Below are positions 33,433 to 42,985 of a DNA stretch of 64,000 nt, in pieces. This stretch comes from Ktedonobacter sp. SOSP1-85 (GTDB lineage Bacteria > Chloroflexota > Ktedonobacteria > Ktedonobacterales > Ktedonobacteraceae), in assembly GCF_016587415.1 (NCBI RefSeq), contig NZ_BNJI01000003.1:1302001-1366000 (forward strand). Direction: 5' to 3'. The first letter of the stretch is position 1. Each line of letters begins with the position of its first letter. The translations under genes were made by a program, and so were the position numbers. Under the pieces are notes generated by a model, which did no database searches, had not been told where the DNA came from, and saw nothing but the letters and a program-made list of their open reading frames with translations.

Positions 33433-34629
33433 TTAAGAGGCATGTTCATGATGGTGCATCGTGTGGTGACCCTCATCATCGTGGGACATTTCATGCCCTG
33501 AGCTATTCATCATTTTCAACATCGCGGGACCGCCCGTGCGCAGGAAGCGGATGACCAGGATCGCTGCTAACACCAGGAAAATGATATTGAGCACGCTGGT
33601 ATAGTTCCACTGAAAGCCTTCCGTGATCGCGGCCACGTTGCGGTTCTCCGGGATGATCCCAAGGGCGGCGAAGAGGAATTCGACGACATAGCCTGCGGCA
33701 GCCATCGTCACATAGAAGGTGACCAGAATATACCCCATCACCTTCCAGCCATAATATTTGCGATAAATGTCGAGGATTGGCAGAATGATCAGGTCGGCAA
33801 AGATGAAGCTGACGACTCCACCAAAGCTAATTCCCCCTCTCCATAAGACGGCTGCGAGTGGGACATTCCCAACTGAACAGACGAAGCTGAAGATGGCGAC
33901 GAGCGGTCCAACGAGTGGGCCTTCGATCTTTGCCAATGTCGGATTATTGGAGAGGAAAAACGCCTGCCAGAACGATTCGGGGACCCAGGCTGCCAGCGCT
34001 CCGGCAATGAGTAAGCCAAGCACAATATCAACCCAGACCGAGGCCCAATCCATCACAAAGTAGTGACTGACCGAAGTAAAGCCTTTGTCGCTGAAGAGCT
34101 TCTGCCAGAAAGACCCTCCTTCAACACTCATATCCATTGCGGCATGCCCCTCCATCTTTCCCATTTTCCCCTTTGCTGCATGCTCTTTCGCTTGCTGGAC
34201 CAGGCGGGGTGTCAGCGTCAAGCGAAAGATTACTGCCAGGAAGATGACCATGAGCAGTCCGCCCAGGTACTCAGCGGCGGCAAATTGCCAACCCATGAGC
34301 ACGATCAGAATAATTCCCAGTTCAATGACGAGATTGGTTGAAGCCAACTCAAAGACCATGGCCGCGGTAAAACTTGCGCCCTTCTGGAAGAGAGAGCGAG
34401 CCAGAGCCACGGCGGCATAGGAGCAGGAGCTCGATGCAATGCCAAAGAGGGTCGCGAGCGACAGGTGCTTTGGCGAGTCTCCACCAAGTGTGTGTGCCAT
34501 GGCTTTGTGGGAAACGACGGCTTGCACGATTCCCGAAAGGGCAAAGCCGAGAATGAGAGGCCAGAGGATCTCCCACAACATACTAGCTGCCATAAAGAGG
34601 GCTTGCAGAATAGCAGAGACAATGGACAT
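33433..34629 (-). CDS. UPF0718/ArsP-like permease with metal-binding tail
   Basis: 398 residues from ATG 34629, with AAAGGA upstream. About ten membrane segments match the PF03773 permease family (HTLGGDSPKHLSLATLFGIA, then SCSYAAVALARSLFQKGASF; and a second half with VGNVPLAAVLWRGGISFGG). The central cytosolic loop (KGKMGKMEGHAAMDM) and the C-terminus (HEMSHDDEGHHTMHHHEH) are rich in His and Met. Family members include arsenical exporters; here the tail and neighbours suggest metal, probably copper, traffic. It is downstream of copA in the same direction and may share its promoter. Confidence 0.82.
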   Translation of the reverse strand: MSIVSAILQALFMAASMLWEILWPLILGFALSGIVQAVVSHKAMAHTLGGDSPKHLSLATLFGIASSSCSYAAVALARSLFQKGASFTAAMVFELASTNLVIELGIILIVLMGWQFAAAEYLGGLLMVIFLAVIFRLTLTPRLVQQAKEHAAKGKMGKMEGHAAMDMSVEGGSFWQKLFSDKGFTSVSHYFVMDWASVWVDIVLGLLIAGALAAWVPESFWQAFFLSNNPTLAKIEGPLVGPLVAIFSFVCSVGNVPLAAVLWRGGISFGGVVSFIFADLIILPILDIYRKYYGWKVMGYILVTFYVTMAAAGYVVEFLFAALGIIPENRNVAAITEGFQWNYTSVLNIIFLVLAAILVIRFLRTGGPAMLKMMNSSGHEMSHDDEGHHTMHHHEHAS

Positions 34630-34745
34630 GGTTCTTTTCCTTTCACGATACCTTCTGGCTTTTGTGTATCCTTCTTGATGCACATTTCATATACACCACA
34701 TTACCAGAACACTTCTTTCTCGTATGGCTTTTGCACGGTTCCTTC

Positions 34746-37400
34746 CTACTGAGCAAAGCGCCGTAAGCGAAGCGAGTTGCTGATAACCGTCACGGACGAG
34801 AGGGCCATCGCTGCCGCAGCAAAGATGGGCGCATTCGCCTGGAGGAAGGGAATCAGTGGCGAGAGGATCGCGGTTGGAATCAGGATCACGTTGTAGGCAA
34901 AGGCCCAGAAGAGATTCTGCTTGATCGTGCGCAAGGTCGCCCGCGAAAGCGAGAGTGCCGTGGCAACACTGGTCAGACTTCCCTTCACCAGCGTAATGTC
35001 GGCGGCCTCCATGGCAATGTCCGTTCCAGTTCCCATGGCGATACCCGCGTCGGCCTGGACGAGGGCCGGGGCATCATTGATGCCATCCCCCACGAAGGCG
35101 ACGACCAGGCCCTGCTCCTGCAAGCGTTTGACTTGGTTGGCTTTCTCTTCAGGGAGCACTTCGGCGAGCACATGCTCGGGCGCGATGCCAACCTGCTGGG
35201 CAATGGCCTGGGCTGCCCGCTGGTTATCGCCGGTAATCATCCAGGCGGTAATCCCCTGTTCCTGGAGGTGGCGCACTGCGAGCGCCGAATCGTCTTTGAT
35301 GGTATCGGCGACTGCCACCAGGCCAACAACGATTCCATCAAGGACAATGATCATCACGGTCTTGCCCTGTTGCTCAAGCGCGACCATGTGCTGTCCCTGG
35401 TCCTCGAAGGCAATGGCGCGCTCCTGGAGCAGGCGACGATTCCCAATCAAGAGGGTGTGCCCCTCCAGGTGCGCTTCCAGGCCACGCCCGGTGAGGGCTG
35501 TCACATGCTCAGGGCTCGCCGAGAGCGAGAGCCCTCTGTGTTTTGCGCCCTCGACAATGGCTGCGGCCAGTGGGTGCTCTGACCCCTGTTCGGCCTCCGC
35601 GACCAGGCGCAACATGTCATCTTCAGGGACACTACTCAGCACAATCACATCGGTCAACTCCGGTTTGCCTTTGGTAATCGTACCTGTTTTATCCAGGAGC
35701 ACGGCACGCACGGCCTGGATGCGTTCGAGACTCTCACCACCACGAATGAGGATGCCCTGTTCCGCACCTTTGCCTGTGCCGACCATGATTGCCGTCGGCG
35801 TTGCCAGGCCAAGCGCACAGGGGCAGGCGACGACGAGGACAGCGACGGCGGCGACCAGGGCCACAATCCAGGGATTGCTTGAGGTCGACATGGAGGCCAT
35901 TGTGGTCATATCCATGCCAGGCATGGGTTGGGCAGCAGGTGCGGTAACGTATCCGGCAATGGTCCAGCCGATAAAGGTCAACAGGGAGATGACGAGCACA
36001 ATGGGGACAAAGATGCCCGAGATTTGGTCGGCGATCCGCTGAATGGGTGCCTTGGAACCCTGGGCCTGCTCGACCAGGCGGATAATGTTGGCGAGCATGG
36101 TCTCAGCGCCAACGCGTGTCGCGCGCATCCGCAAGAGGCCATGCTGATTGACCGTTGCACCGATCAGAGGATCATTGGCTGTCTTTTCAACAGGCAGGCT
36201 CTCACCGGTAATCATGGATTCATCGACAGATGAACGACCTGAGAGGACAATGCCATCAACGGGGATTTTCTCACCGGGCCGTACCATCAGCTCATCGTTG
36301 ACACGTACCTGCTCGACGGGAAGCTCCATCTCGACGCCGTTTCGCAGCACGTGCGCGGTTCGTGCCTGTAAACCAAGCAGTTTGCGGAGCGCATTGTTGG
36401 TTTGGAGTTTGGCCCGTGCCTCCAGGTATTTACCGAGGAAGATCAAGCTGATGATTAACGCCGCTGTATCGTAAAACGTCGTCATCCCAACGACATATGG
36501 GAAAAAGGTCGCGACCACGCTCATCACAAAGGCTGCCGTCGATCCAACCGAGATGAGGGTATCCATATTCGCACTGAAATGACGTGCGTTTTTGAGCGCG
36601 TGCTTGTGAAACTCCCATCCGACAAAGGCCCAGACGGGTGTCGTGAGCACGAGCAGGAGGTAATTTTCACCAGGAAAGCGATTCATAAAGAACATGTTGA
36701 GCACGACGATGGGCAGAGAGAGCACAACTCCTAGCAGGAGCAGGAAGCGCTTGTGTGCGAGTTCGGCCTGCTTGCGCTTTTCGCGTTCATCCTGTCGCAC
36801 GCTTGCCGCTTGCAGATCACTCTTTTGAGGAGCGGTGGAAGCAGGCATCACCACCTGTTCTGGAAGAGGGACAATTGGAGCGGTGTGCGGACGCGCCTTG
36901 TAGCCGAGCGCTTCGACCTTCGTTATCATGGCTTCTTCAGAAACGCCAGTTGGATCATAGCTGACCTGTGCCTGCTCTGTCGCGAGATTCACGCTGGCTC
37001 CTTTCACGCCTTCGAGCTTGTTGAGCCCTTTCTCGATGCGCATCGCGCACGCGCTACAGGTCATGCCTTCAATATCAAAGGTCGCGTGAGTGAAGGGATC
37101 ACCTTGTGGCTGTCCTTGAGAAGGAACAAGCAACGGTGTGGCGGAATACCCAAGCGCATCTACCTTCTTTTGCATCTGCTCAATGCTCGTCACTGCCGGG
37201 TCATAGGTGACCGTAGCCTGCTCTGTCGCGAGATTGACGTTGGCTTCTTTCACGCCTTCAAGTTTGCTGAGTCCTTTCTCGATACGCATCGCACAGGATG
37301 CGCAGGTCATGCCTTCAACGGAAAACAGCGTCTGTCGTTCTCCATTTATATCATAGGCGCGCTGATGGATCACTTCACCAGTTGGCTGTATCGTTGTCAT
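34746..37400 (-). CDS. copA: copper-exporting P1B-type ATPase
   Basis: 884 residues. Two N-terminal heavy-metal-associated domains each carry C-A-S/T-C (FSVEGMTCASCAMRIEKGL and IEGMTCSACAMRIEKGL). Eight membrane helices follow, with the ion-path motif CPCALGLATP, phosphorylation motif DKTGTITKG and hinge GDGINDAPAL. A Met-rich outer loop (PMPGMDMTTMASM) lies between helices three and four. It is a complete CopA, exporting Cu(I) at the cost of ATP. The upstream promoter has CsoR-type palindromes. The permease gene lies 116 bp downstream. Confidence 0.95.
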   Translation of the reverse strand: MTTIQPTGEVIHQRAYDINGERQTLFSVEGMTCASCAMRIEKGLSKLEGVKEANVNLATEQATVTYDPAVTSIEQMQKKVDALGYSATPLLVPSQGQPQGDPFTHATFDIEGMTCSACAMRIEKGLNKLEGVKGASVNLATEQAQVSYDPTGVSEEAMITKVEALGYKARPHTAPIVPLPEQVVMPASTAPQKSDLQAASVRQDEREKRKQAELAHKRFLLLLGVVLSLPIVVLNMFFMNRFPGENYLLLVLTTPVWAFVGWEFHKHALKNARHFSANMDTLISVGSTAAFVMSVVATFFPYVVGMTTFYDTAALIISLIFLGKYLEARAKLQTNNALRKLLGLQARTAHVLRNGVEMELPVEQVRVNDELMVRPGEKIPVDGIVLSGRSSVDESMITGESLPVEKTANDPLIGATVNQHGLLRMRATRVGAETMLANIIRLVEQAQGSKAPIQRIADQISGIFVPIVLVISLLTFIGWTIAGYVTAPAAQPMPGMDMTTMASMSTSSNPWIVALVAAVAVLVVACPCALGLATPTAIMVGTGKGAEQGILIRGGESLERIQAVRAVLLDKTGTITKGKPELTDVIVLSSVPEDDMLRLVAEAEQGSEHPLAAAIVEGAKHRGLSLSASPEHVTALTGRGLEAHLEGHTLLIGNRRLLQERAIAFEDQGQHMVALEQQGKTVMIIVLDGIVVGLVAVADTIKDDSALAVRHLQEQGITAWMITGDNQRAAQAIAQQVGIAPEHVLAEVLPEEKANQVKRLQEQGLVVAFVGDGINDAPALVQADAGIAMGTGTDIAMEAADITLVKGSLTSVATALSLSRATLRTIKQNLFWAFAYNVILIPTAILSPLIPFLQANAPIFAAAAMALSSVTVISNSLRLRRFAQ

Positions 37401-37448
37401 ACCAGTTCCCTCTTCTATGCTACCAAATACTTTTTTTCTTTACCCATA

Positions 37449-37516
37449 CCCCTCCGGAGGGGGTGTGTTTACTATATACTCTCCGGGCTATTGTTGTCAA
37501 CCCCCCGCAGGGGGGT
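37449..37516 (-). promoter_or_regulatory. CsoR-type promoter of copA
   Basis: On the minus strand, TTGACA (37495-37500) and TATAGT (37471-37476) have an 18-bp spacer. The palindrome of C6-GCA-G6 (37501-37515) abuts the -35 box, and CCCCTCCGGAGGGG (37449-37462) lies downstream of the -10. The order and spacing are the same as at 31725-31804. Confidence 0.82.
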
Positions 37517-37534
37517 ATAATGGTAAGTGTTCTT

Positions 37535-37837
37535 TGTGCTGAACCAGCCCTGCTTCCTTCCGCTGTTAAAGAGTTATTGCGCTATGATGCGCCGGTCCAG
37601 AGCACACGTCGAGATGCTAGAGAAGAGGTCCATATTGGTAACAAACACATTCAAGCAGGTCAGGCCATCATCGAGTGCCTGGGAGCTGCCAATCATGGCC
37701 CTGATCATTTTTCCCACCCTGACCAACTCGATGTACGGCGGCGTCCCGTTCAGCGCCATCTTGCCTTTGGGCATGGGAGCCACTTTTGTCTTGGAGCACG
37801 ACTTCCCATGGGTTGCGTAACGAGATTTGATAGTTGA
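37535..37837 (+). pseudogene. cytochrome P450 C-terminal fragment
   Basis: About 95 residues match P450 from the K'-helix side onward: VKELLRYDAPVQSTRRDARE, then AIIECLGAANHGPDHFSHPD and HLAFGHGSHFCLGARL, which is the haem-binding loop with its Cys. The N-terminal three quarters and the last helix are absent. It directly abuts the copA promoter, so it is a leftover of a deletion or insertion. Confidence 0.85.
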
Positions 37838-38157
37838 GCAGGAAGGGAAAAACTGTTAGAACGTGTCTTTTGGAGAGTCTGTTTGCTAGGAGTATCAACA
37901 CGCTATTGACGCGAGAGAAAACGCATCCTCTGCTTTCAGATGTTGCAACCAGCTTGCGATCCCTTGTTCCACTTCATCGGGAGCGTCTTCCTGTCCTCCG
38001 TCAAACGATGCTGAATTGTATTGGGGAGGTTGGCCTCGATGAAGACGTTTTGTTCCAGGATTATCTGTTTCTCTGCTGGAGACCGTAACGTCTGAAAGAT
38101 CTTGCGTGCTGGTTCCGGGAACTCGCTACATAAGCTCCTCTCGCTTTCCCAGATCTC
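37838..38157 (+). other. gene-free stretch after the P450 fragment
   Basis: About 320 bp without a supported gene; probably further remnant DNA. Confidence 0.35.
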
Positions 38158-38787
38158 CTAGAAGCCAAGCTGCTGCTTGACCAGGACCATCGTGATACGA
38201 CCGGGCTCGTGCTCTGCATTGATGATCAGAAGTTTATTGATGGCGCTGGGCTGGCCGTAGACCTGCTGTGAACGTTCGCTTTCTAAGGGAAGGCTATGTT
38301 CGCGGATGCGGCGAAATCCATCTTCCAGCGTGCCCACGAGCTTTTGTGTGCCAACCACCCAGATCACCAGGCCCGCGCCGTATGCAGCGGCTCCTAACTG
38401 GCTGCCAACGCCTGATGCGATGAGTATCTCGCCCTCTTCGGTGATAGCGTGGACGCTTCCTACCAGCACTTCAGAGCTGGCTATCAGCTTGCGCATCTCG
38501 TTGCGCTGTGTTATGTGATCAAGCGCCTGCAACCGAGCGCGCACCGATTGAAAGTGCGTCGGGTGTTCGATCTGCTCTGCCAGGCCAATCAATTCAAGGG
38601 TACGTGAGGGCGAATTATACACCTCTGCGCCATCGGGAATCAGGTCAAGCACATACGTTCTTGCTTCTTCGCTGGTATCAAAGACGACAACTCGTATACC
38701 GTGCGCTTGCAGTGCCTGGACGGTCTTCTCGATCTGCTTCTCTGATGCCAGTTGCGTGAATTCGGAATTTGATAGATTGGTAGCCAT
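38158..38787 (-). CDS. LUD-domain protein (LutC/YkgG-like)
   Basis: 209 residues from ATG 38787. Features of the LUD domain are visible: IPDGAEVYNSPSRTLELIGL near residue 50, an acidic middle, SSEVLVGSVHAITEEGEI and GSQLGAAAYGAGLVIWVVG. LUD proteins take part in lactate utilisation (LutC with LutA/LutB) or act as stand-alone proteins. No lutA/lutB is nearby, so the reaction is unknown. Confidence 0.85.
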   Translation of the reverse strand: MATNLSNSEFTQLASEKQIEKTVQALQAHGIRVVVFDTSEEARTYVLDLIPDGAEVYNSPSRTLELIGLAEQIEHPTHFQSVRARLQALDHITQRNEMRKLIASSEVLVGSVHAITEEGEILIASGVGSQLGAAAYGAGLVIWVVGTQKLVGTLEDGFRRIREHSLPLESERSQQVYGQPSAINKLLIINAEHEPGRITMVLVKQQLGF

Positions 38788-38904
38788 TGAGATTGTTTTC
38801 ACTTTCTTTCTGGTGGTAAATCTTGAGATGAACCTGGTGGAATTATGCTGATCGTTTCCTGAAAACGAGACCAACAAGCCATGCGATAGGTGACAGTGGC
38901 AAAG

Positions 38905-39126
38905 TCAAGCACCCTTTTTCCCTCCCGGCGCCTCGCTCGTTTCAAGTGAGAGCAGCACCAACCCAAGCCGAATGAGTTGTAAGAGTACCCCATAGAGCGC
39001 GGCCTGATCCGGCAGCGTCCCCACAAGCAGGGTGGTGCCCGTCTCCTGCTGCTCGATGCCTAATCCTGCAAAGCGGTCTTGCCACCCAGAATCAAGGTGT
39101 CCCCGGATGTGAATGCGGTAGTGCAT
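38905..39126 (-). CDS. small conserved protein of Ktedonobacteria type
   Basis: 73 residues from ATG 39126, with AGAGGAGGGG upstream. It begins HYRIHIRGHLDSGWQDRFAG and contains LLVGTLPDQAALYGVL. Similar small domains often accompany LuxR/MalT-like regulators in this phylum, and one lies upstream here. Function unknown. Confidence 0.7.
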   Translation of the reverse strand: MHYRIHIRGHLDSGWQDRFAGLGIEQQETGTTLLVGTLPDQAALYGVLLQLIRLGLVLLSLETSEAPGGKKGA

Positions 39127-39269
39127 CGGTCCCCTCCTCTGTCTGTGTAGAGTGCTCTGATCATGAGGAAAGTATAGATGGGGCGTGTCCTCCAACACAG
39201 TCCTCAAAAGTGGAAGAAAAGGAGGAGTTTTGAAAGGCAGGAAGACGACCTGTTGGGGAGAAGGAGGAG

Positions 39270-42200
39270 CTAGAGCAGCGAGCGGGCACGCGCCAGGGCC
39301 ACCGCCTGCGTGCGGCTGCTCGCTCCCAGCTTGCCGAGCAGATTACTGACATGTTTCTTGACGGTGTCCAGGGAAATCACCAGAGCCTGGGCAATGTCCT
39401 GGTTGGAGGCTCCGGCGGCCAGCAGGCGTAAGACTTCCTGCTCCCGCCGGGTGAGGGAGAAAGCCTGCGGGGAGGAGCCAGCAGATGCCTGCGCTGTACG
39501 GGAAGGCGCAGGCCCAGGCGCCTTTGTCGCTTCCAGCGATCTGCTCGCGCCTGGCTTCTCCTGCTCGAAGGCAGCCAGGAGCTTTGCGATGTAGGTCGTG
39601 GTAGAGGCAGCCCACTCGTGCTGCTGGGAATGTGGGGTGAGCAGCGCCTGGAGCGCCTCCTTCATCAGTTCGCCTTCATCCAGGTACACGCGCAGGTAGC
39701 CCTCTGGTTCCGTCAAAGCAAAGAGGCGCGTCGCGATCACGCGGGCCTGGTCGTGCTGGCCTGTCTGGTGTAGCGCTACCAGCAACTGGGTCAGATACGT
39801 CATGGTGATCCTGACATTGGCCTGCCGATCCAGGTGCCCGCTCCAGCGTTCCAGCAGGGAAGCCGCCTCCCGAAACCGCCGCTGGGCGAAATACACGCGG
39901 ACCACGATCGGGAAGGCATTATACAGGTTTCTGTCCCATGGCCCCTCTGGAAAAAGGACACCACTCACCCAGTCGGACGCCTCCTTGAGCTGTCCTTGCG
40001 CCAGCCACCACTGCGCTCGCACGATTGGCAACCAGCCTGAGAAGACCGCAGAGCGCTCGCGTTGCACCCGCCGCTCTAGCTCATGCAGCGCGAACTCGGC
40101 CTCCGACCACTCCCTTCTCGCTAGCGCAACTCCTACGAACTCGATGTATCCTTCTGCGAGCACATCCAGATGCTGCCAGGTAGTGGCGTCCTGCACGACC
40201 GTGTCCAGCAAGCTGCGTGCTTCCTCCAGGCGGTTCCACTGGTAGAACACCCGTGCCAGGACGACTTCAAAGTAGCCTTTGAGCAGGGCATAGCCCGCGA
40301 TCTGCTCGACCAGGTCGAGGGCCGCCAGGCTCTCCTCATACGCCAGGTGCAGCTGTCCCGCCTCCAGCGCTGCCATTGCCAGCCATTGCCTGATCTTGTA
40401 GGTCGCATAGCGGCTTTCCGACTGGCTCGCCCGCTCTTTGGCAGAGAGCAGCCGCGGCACCAGGCTCGCTCCCTCTTGCCGGACCGTGTAGTGAAGGAGG
40501 AAGCTACAGGCGAGCAGCACGAGCTGCCAGATCGCCTCCTCCTCGCGCTCAAGCTCCTCCTCGATCTCCTGCTCCATGCTCTTCATACGCTCATCATCCC
40601 CATGGGCCACGGCTTTCCAAAAGACCAGATGGATATGGAGCAGGCGCAGACGCTGGTGCAGCAGGATGTCCTTGCCGGTACGGAATTCTCGACCTTCGGC
40701 GTGAGAGACAGCGCCTGCTCTTGTGGCCGAGCCCTCATGATCGATCTCGTCACAAGGCAGCCGCAGGAGCGTTTCCACCCGCGCCATGAGCTGCCGGGCC
40801 TCCTGGGAGATTCTGGTGCGCTGTTCCCGGGTGGTCTGGGTAACCGTAGAGAGCAGGTAGAGTGCTGTCGTGAGCAAGAGGTGTGCGTGCTCGCGCACCG
40901 TCTGCTTTGGCAGCATCAGCGCTGCACGTGCCATCGTCGCCGCTTCTCCACGCACCCAGAACTGTTCGACCGTCTGCTCCATGAGATTGGCTGCCGTGGA
41001 GTAGTCAGCAGCCTGGAGGGCATGGCTAATCGCCTCGTGAACGTCGCCCTCTGCCTCATAAAAGGCAGCGGCCCGGCGGTGCAAAAGCGGCGCCAGATCT
41101 GGCTGGGTAGTGTGCAGAACTGCGAGCAGCGCTTCACGGAAGAGCTCGTGCAGGCGATAGCTGTGTCGCTCTTCATCCAGCGGCACCACAAAGAGGTTGG
41201 CTCGCTCCAGCAAGATGAGCATCTGTTGGCTGGCTGCCCTGGTGGGGGCCGCGGTCACGGCCTGGCACGCAGCGGCGTCCAGGCGCGAGAGGAGAGCGCT
41301 GTACAGCAAAAAGTCACGCACGCTCTCAGGCAGACGGGTCAGGATCTCCTCTTGCACGTAATCCAGGAGATAGCGCTGGCTGCCGGTCAACGCCTCAAGA
41401 TAGGCCGCGCGATCTTCGCGTTTCTGCAGGGTGAGCGCGGCCAGGTGCAAGCCGGCGATCCAGCCCTCGGTCCGGCTCACCAGCTTACGCACCTCTTCTG
41501 CTGAGAGCGGAGGGGAGAGCAACTGGCCCAGATACTGGCTCGCCTCGACCTCTCCAAAGCGCAGCTCGTCTGCACGGATCTCGGTCAGGTGTTCGCGTAC
41601 CCGCAGCCGTGCAAGGGGCAGATCGGGGTCCACGCGGCTGGAGAGGATCAAATGGACATGAGCAGGCAGATGCTCCAGGAAGAAGCCCATGCTCTCGTGA
41701 ATGACTGGCTCTTCGATCACTTGATAATCGTCCACAATCACCACGATGGGGGCAGCATGCCCCTCACCGCTTTCCAGTTCCTGGAGCAACGCCGTGAGAA
41801 TGGTGGAAAACGGCGGCGACTGGGGGGATTGCAGCAGCGCCATCGGGCTTGCTCCAAAGTTCGGGGGAAAACTGGGGCAATGGCGCAGGGCTGCGATTAG
41901 CGCGACCCAGAAGCGCGTCGGTGTCGTGTCCAGTTCGTCCAGCGAGAGCCAGGCGACCTGGCTCTTTCGCTGACTTGCCCAGGTGGCCAGCAACGTCGTT
42001 TTGCCAGAGCCTGCCGGAGCCGAGACCAGGGAGAGCCTCCTGGCAAGCGCCGCATCGAGGGCGGCAAGCAAGCGCTCGCGCTCCACCAGCGCGGTTGGCA
42101 AGCGTGGTGGGGAGAACTTGCTGGAAAGGGGCGCCATCCCCTGGTCCAAGGGCTGCACGGCCCCTGATCCGCGCACAAGCGTCCTGGCCGCCTCCTCTAA

Positions 42201-42488
42201 CCGCGAGAGCCTGAGAGTCTCTGTCCGTCCCAGATAGCGCTTGTGTGCCTGCCCCTGGTGCGAGTGGTAGGCATACCAGTAGCCAGAGCCTCGCGACCGC
42301 GGCTCTTTGAGCACATTGAGGTGACCAGCTTGCCCCTGGAAAGCAAAGGAGGTATGCGTGGCTAACCAGGCGAACCACGCTTCTTCCTCTCCTGGCACCA
42401 CAGAGGAGAGGGCTGGATCAGCCGGATGCAATTCATACAGGCCGCGCGAGGCCGTCCAGATGAGGGCATGCGTCGGGACTTTCGGCAT
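39270..42488 (-). CDS. MalT-like LuxR-family transcriptional regulator (LAL type)
   Basis: 1072 residues. The N-terminal about 90 residues carry a GYWYAY-Q-RYLGR motif like that of the BTAD regulator at 22926. The STAND ATPase follows with LSLVSAPAGSGKTTLL (Walker A) near 165 and VIVDDYQVIE (Walker B) near 245, then helical winged and TPR-like arms over about 550 residues. A LuxR-type HTH ends the protein (LTRREQEVLRLLAAGASNQD, then VKKHVSNLLGKLGASSRTQA). LAL regulators are ATP-dependent activators triggered by a ligand; the inducer and targets are not visible. Confidence 0.92.
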   Translation of the reverse strand: MPKVPTHALIWTASRGLYELHPADPALSSVVPGEEEAWFAWLATHTSFAFQGQAGHLNVLKEPRSRGSGYWYAYHSHQGQAHKRYLGRTETLRLSRLEEAARTLVRGSGAVQPLDQGMAPLSSKFSPPRLPTALVERERLLAALDAALARRLSLVSAPAGSGKTTLLATWASQRKSQVAWLSLDELDTTPTRFWVALIAALRHCPSFPPNFGASPMALLQSPQSPPFSTILTALLQELESGEGHAAPIVVIVDDYQVIEEPVIHESMGFFLEHLPAHVHLILSSRVDPDLPLARLRVREHLTEIRADELRFGEVEASQYLGQLLSPPLSAEEVRKLVSRTEGWIAGLHLAALTLQKREDRAAYLEALTGSQRYLLDYVQEEILTRLPESVRDFLLYSALLSRLDAAACQAVTAAPTRAASQQMLILLERANLFVVPLDEERHSYRLHELFREALLAVLHTTQPDLAPLLHRRAAAFYEAEGDVHEAISHALQAADYSTAANLMEQTVEQFWVRGEAATMARAALMLPKQTVREHAHLLLTTALYLLSTVTQTTREQRTRISQEARQLMARVETLLRLPCDEIDHEGSATRAGAVSHAEGREFRTGKDILLHQRLRLLHIHLVFWKAVAHGDDERMKSMEQEIEEELEREEEAIWQLVLLACSFLLHYTVRQEGASLVPRLLSAKERASQSESRYATYKIRQWLAMAALEAGQLHLAYEESLAALDLVEQIAGYALLKGYFEVVLARVFYQWNRLEEARSLLDTVVQDATTWQHLDVLAEGYIEFVGVALARREWSEAEFALHELERRVQRERSAVFSGWLPIVRAQWWLAQGQLKEASDWVSGVLFPEGPWDRNLYNAFPIVVRVYFAQRRFREAASLLERWSGHLDRQANVRITMTYLTQLLVALHQTGQHDQARVIATRLFALTEPEGYLRVYLDEGELMKEALQALLTPHSQQHEWAASTTTYIAKLLAAFEQEKPGASRSLEATKAPGPAPSRTAQASAGSSPQAFSLTRREQEVLRLLAAGASNQDIAQALVISLDTVKKHVSNLLGKLGASSRTQAVALARARSLL

Positions 42489-42985
42489 AGGCTCCTTTTA
42501 TCTAACAGCTGTTATCCCCAACTCCCCAACATGAGGAAGGAGAGCGAAAACAAGGGATGAGAAAAATATCCAGCATGCTGCACCTGAGCGAGACAGAACC
42601 AGACCTTTCAGAAAACGAACCAGTCTGTTTCCCTTTCCCCCCTAGCCCACCGTCGCCCGGTCGGCGCTTCACCAGAAGGATGTCTCACGGTCACATCGGC
42701 CGGGTTTCCCTCATCGCTCCTTTGACGTATCTCAAGAAAAGAATGTGACTGCTGTTTCCTATGGCAAGCCCGTGTGCCATAGCGGTGAGACGCGCCTGCT
42801 CTCTTGCATCGTGTTGCGAGCCGACCGCGTCGGTGTCGCGCGGGGTGGTAGGGGAGATCCGTGGGGATCTCTGGGACTTTTCCCACATCACCCATTGATC
42901 CTGGCGTGGTTTTCGTGCCCCACTCTACCTTTGAGCGGTTGTCTTGGGCTGCCTGTTATTCAGCTGGAAATGTACAAAGTCGAGC
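42489..42985 (+). other. gene-free stretch
   Basis: About 500 bp between divergent starts and stops. Frames on both strands are short and atypical, and no repeat or RNA was recognised. Confidence 0.4.

Noticed and set aside
34921..36042. 373-residue plus-strand frame
   Set aside because: Antisense of copA; Ser/Met/Ala-rich low-information composition.
40170..41504. 444-residue plus-strand frame
   Set aside because: Antisense of the MalT-like regulator, with no family features.
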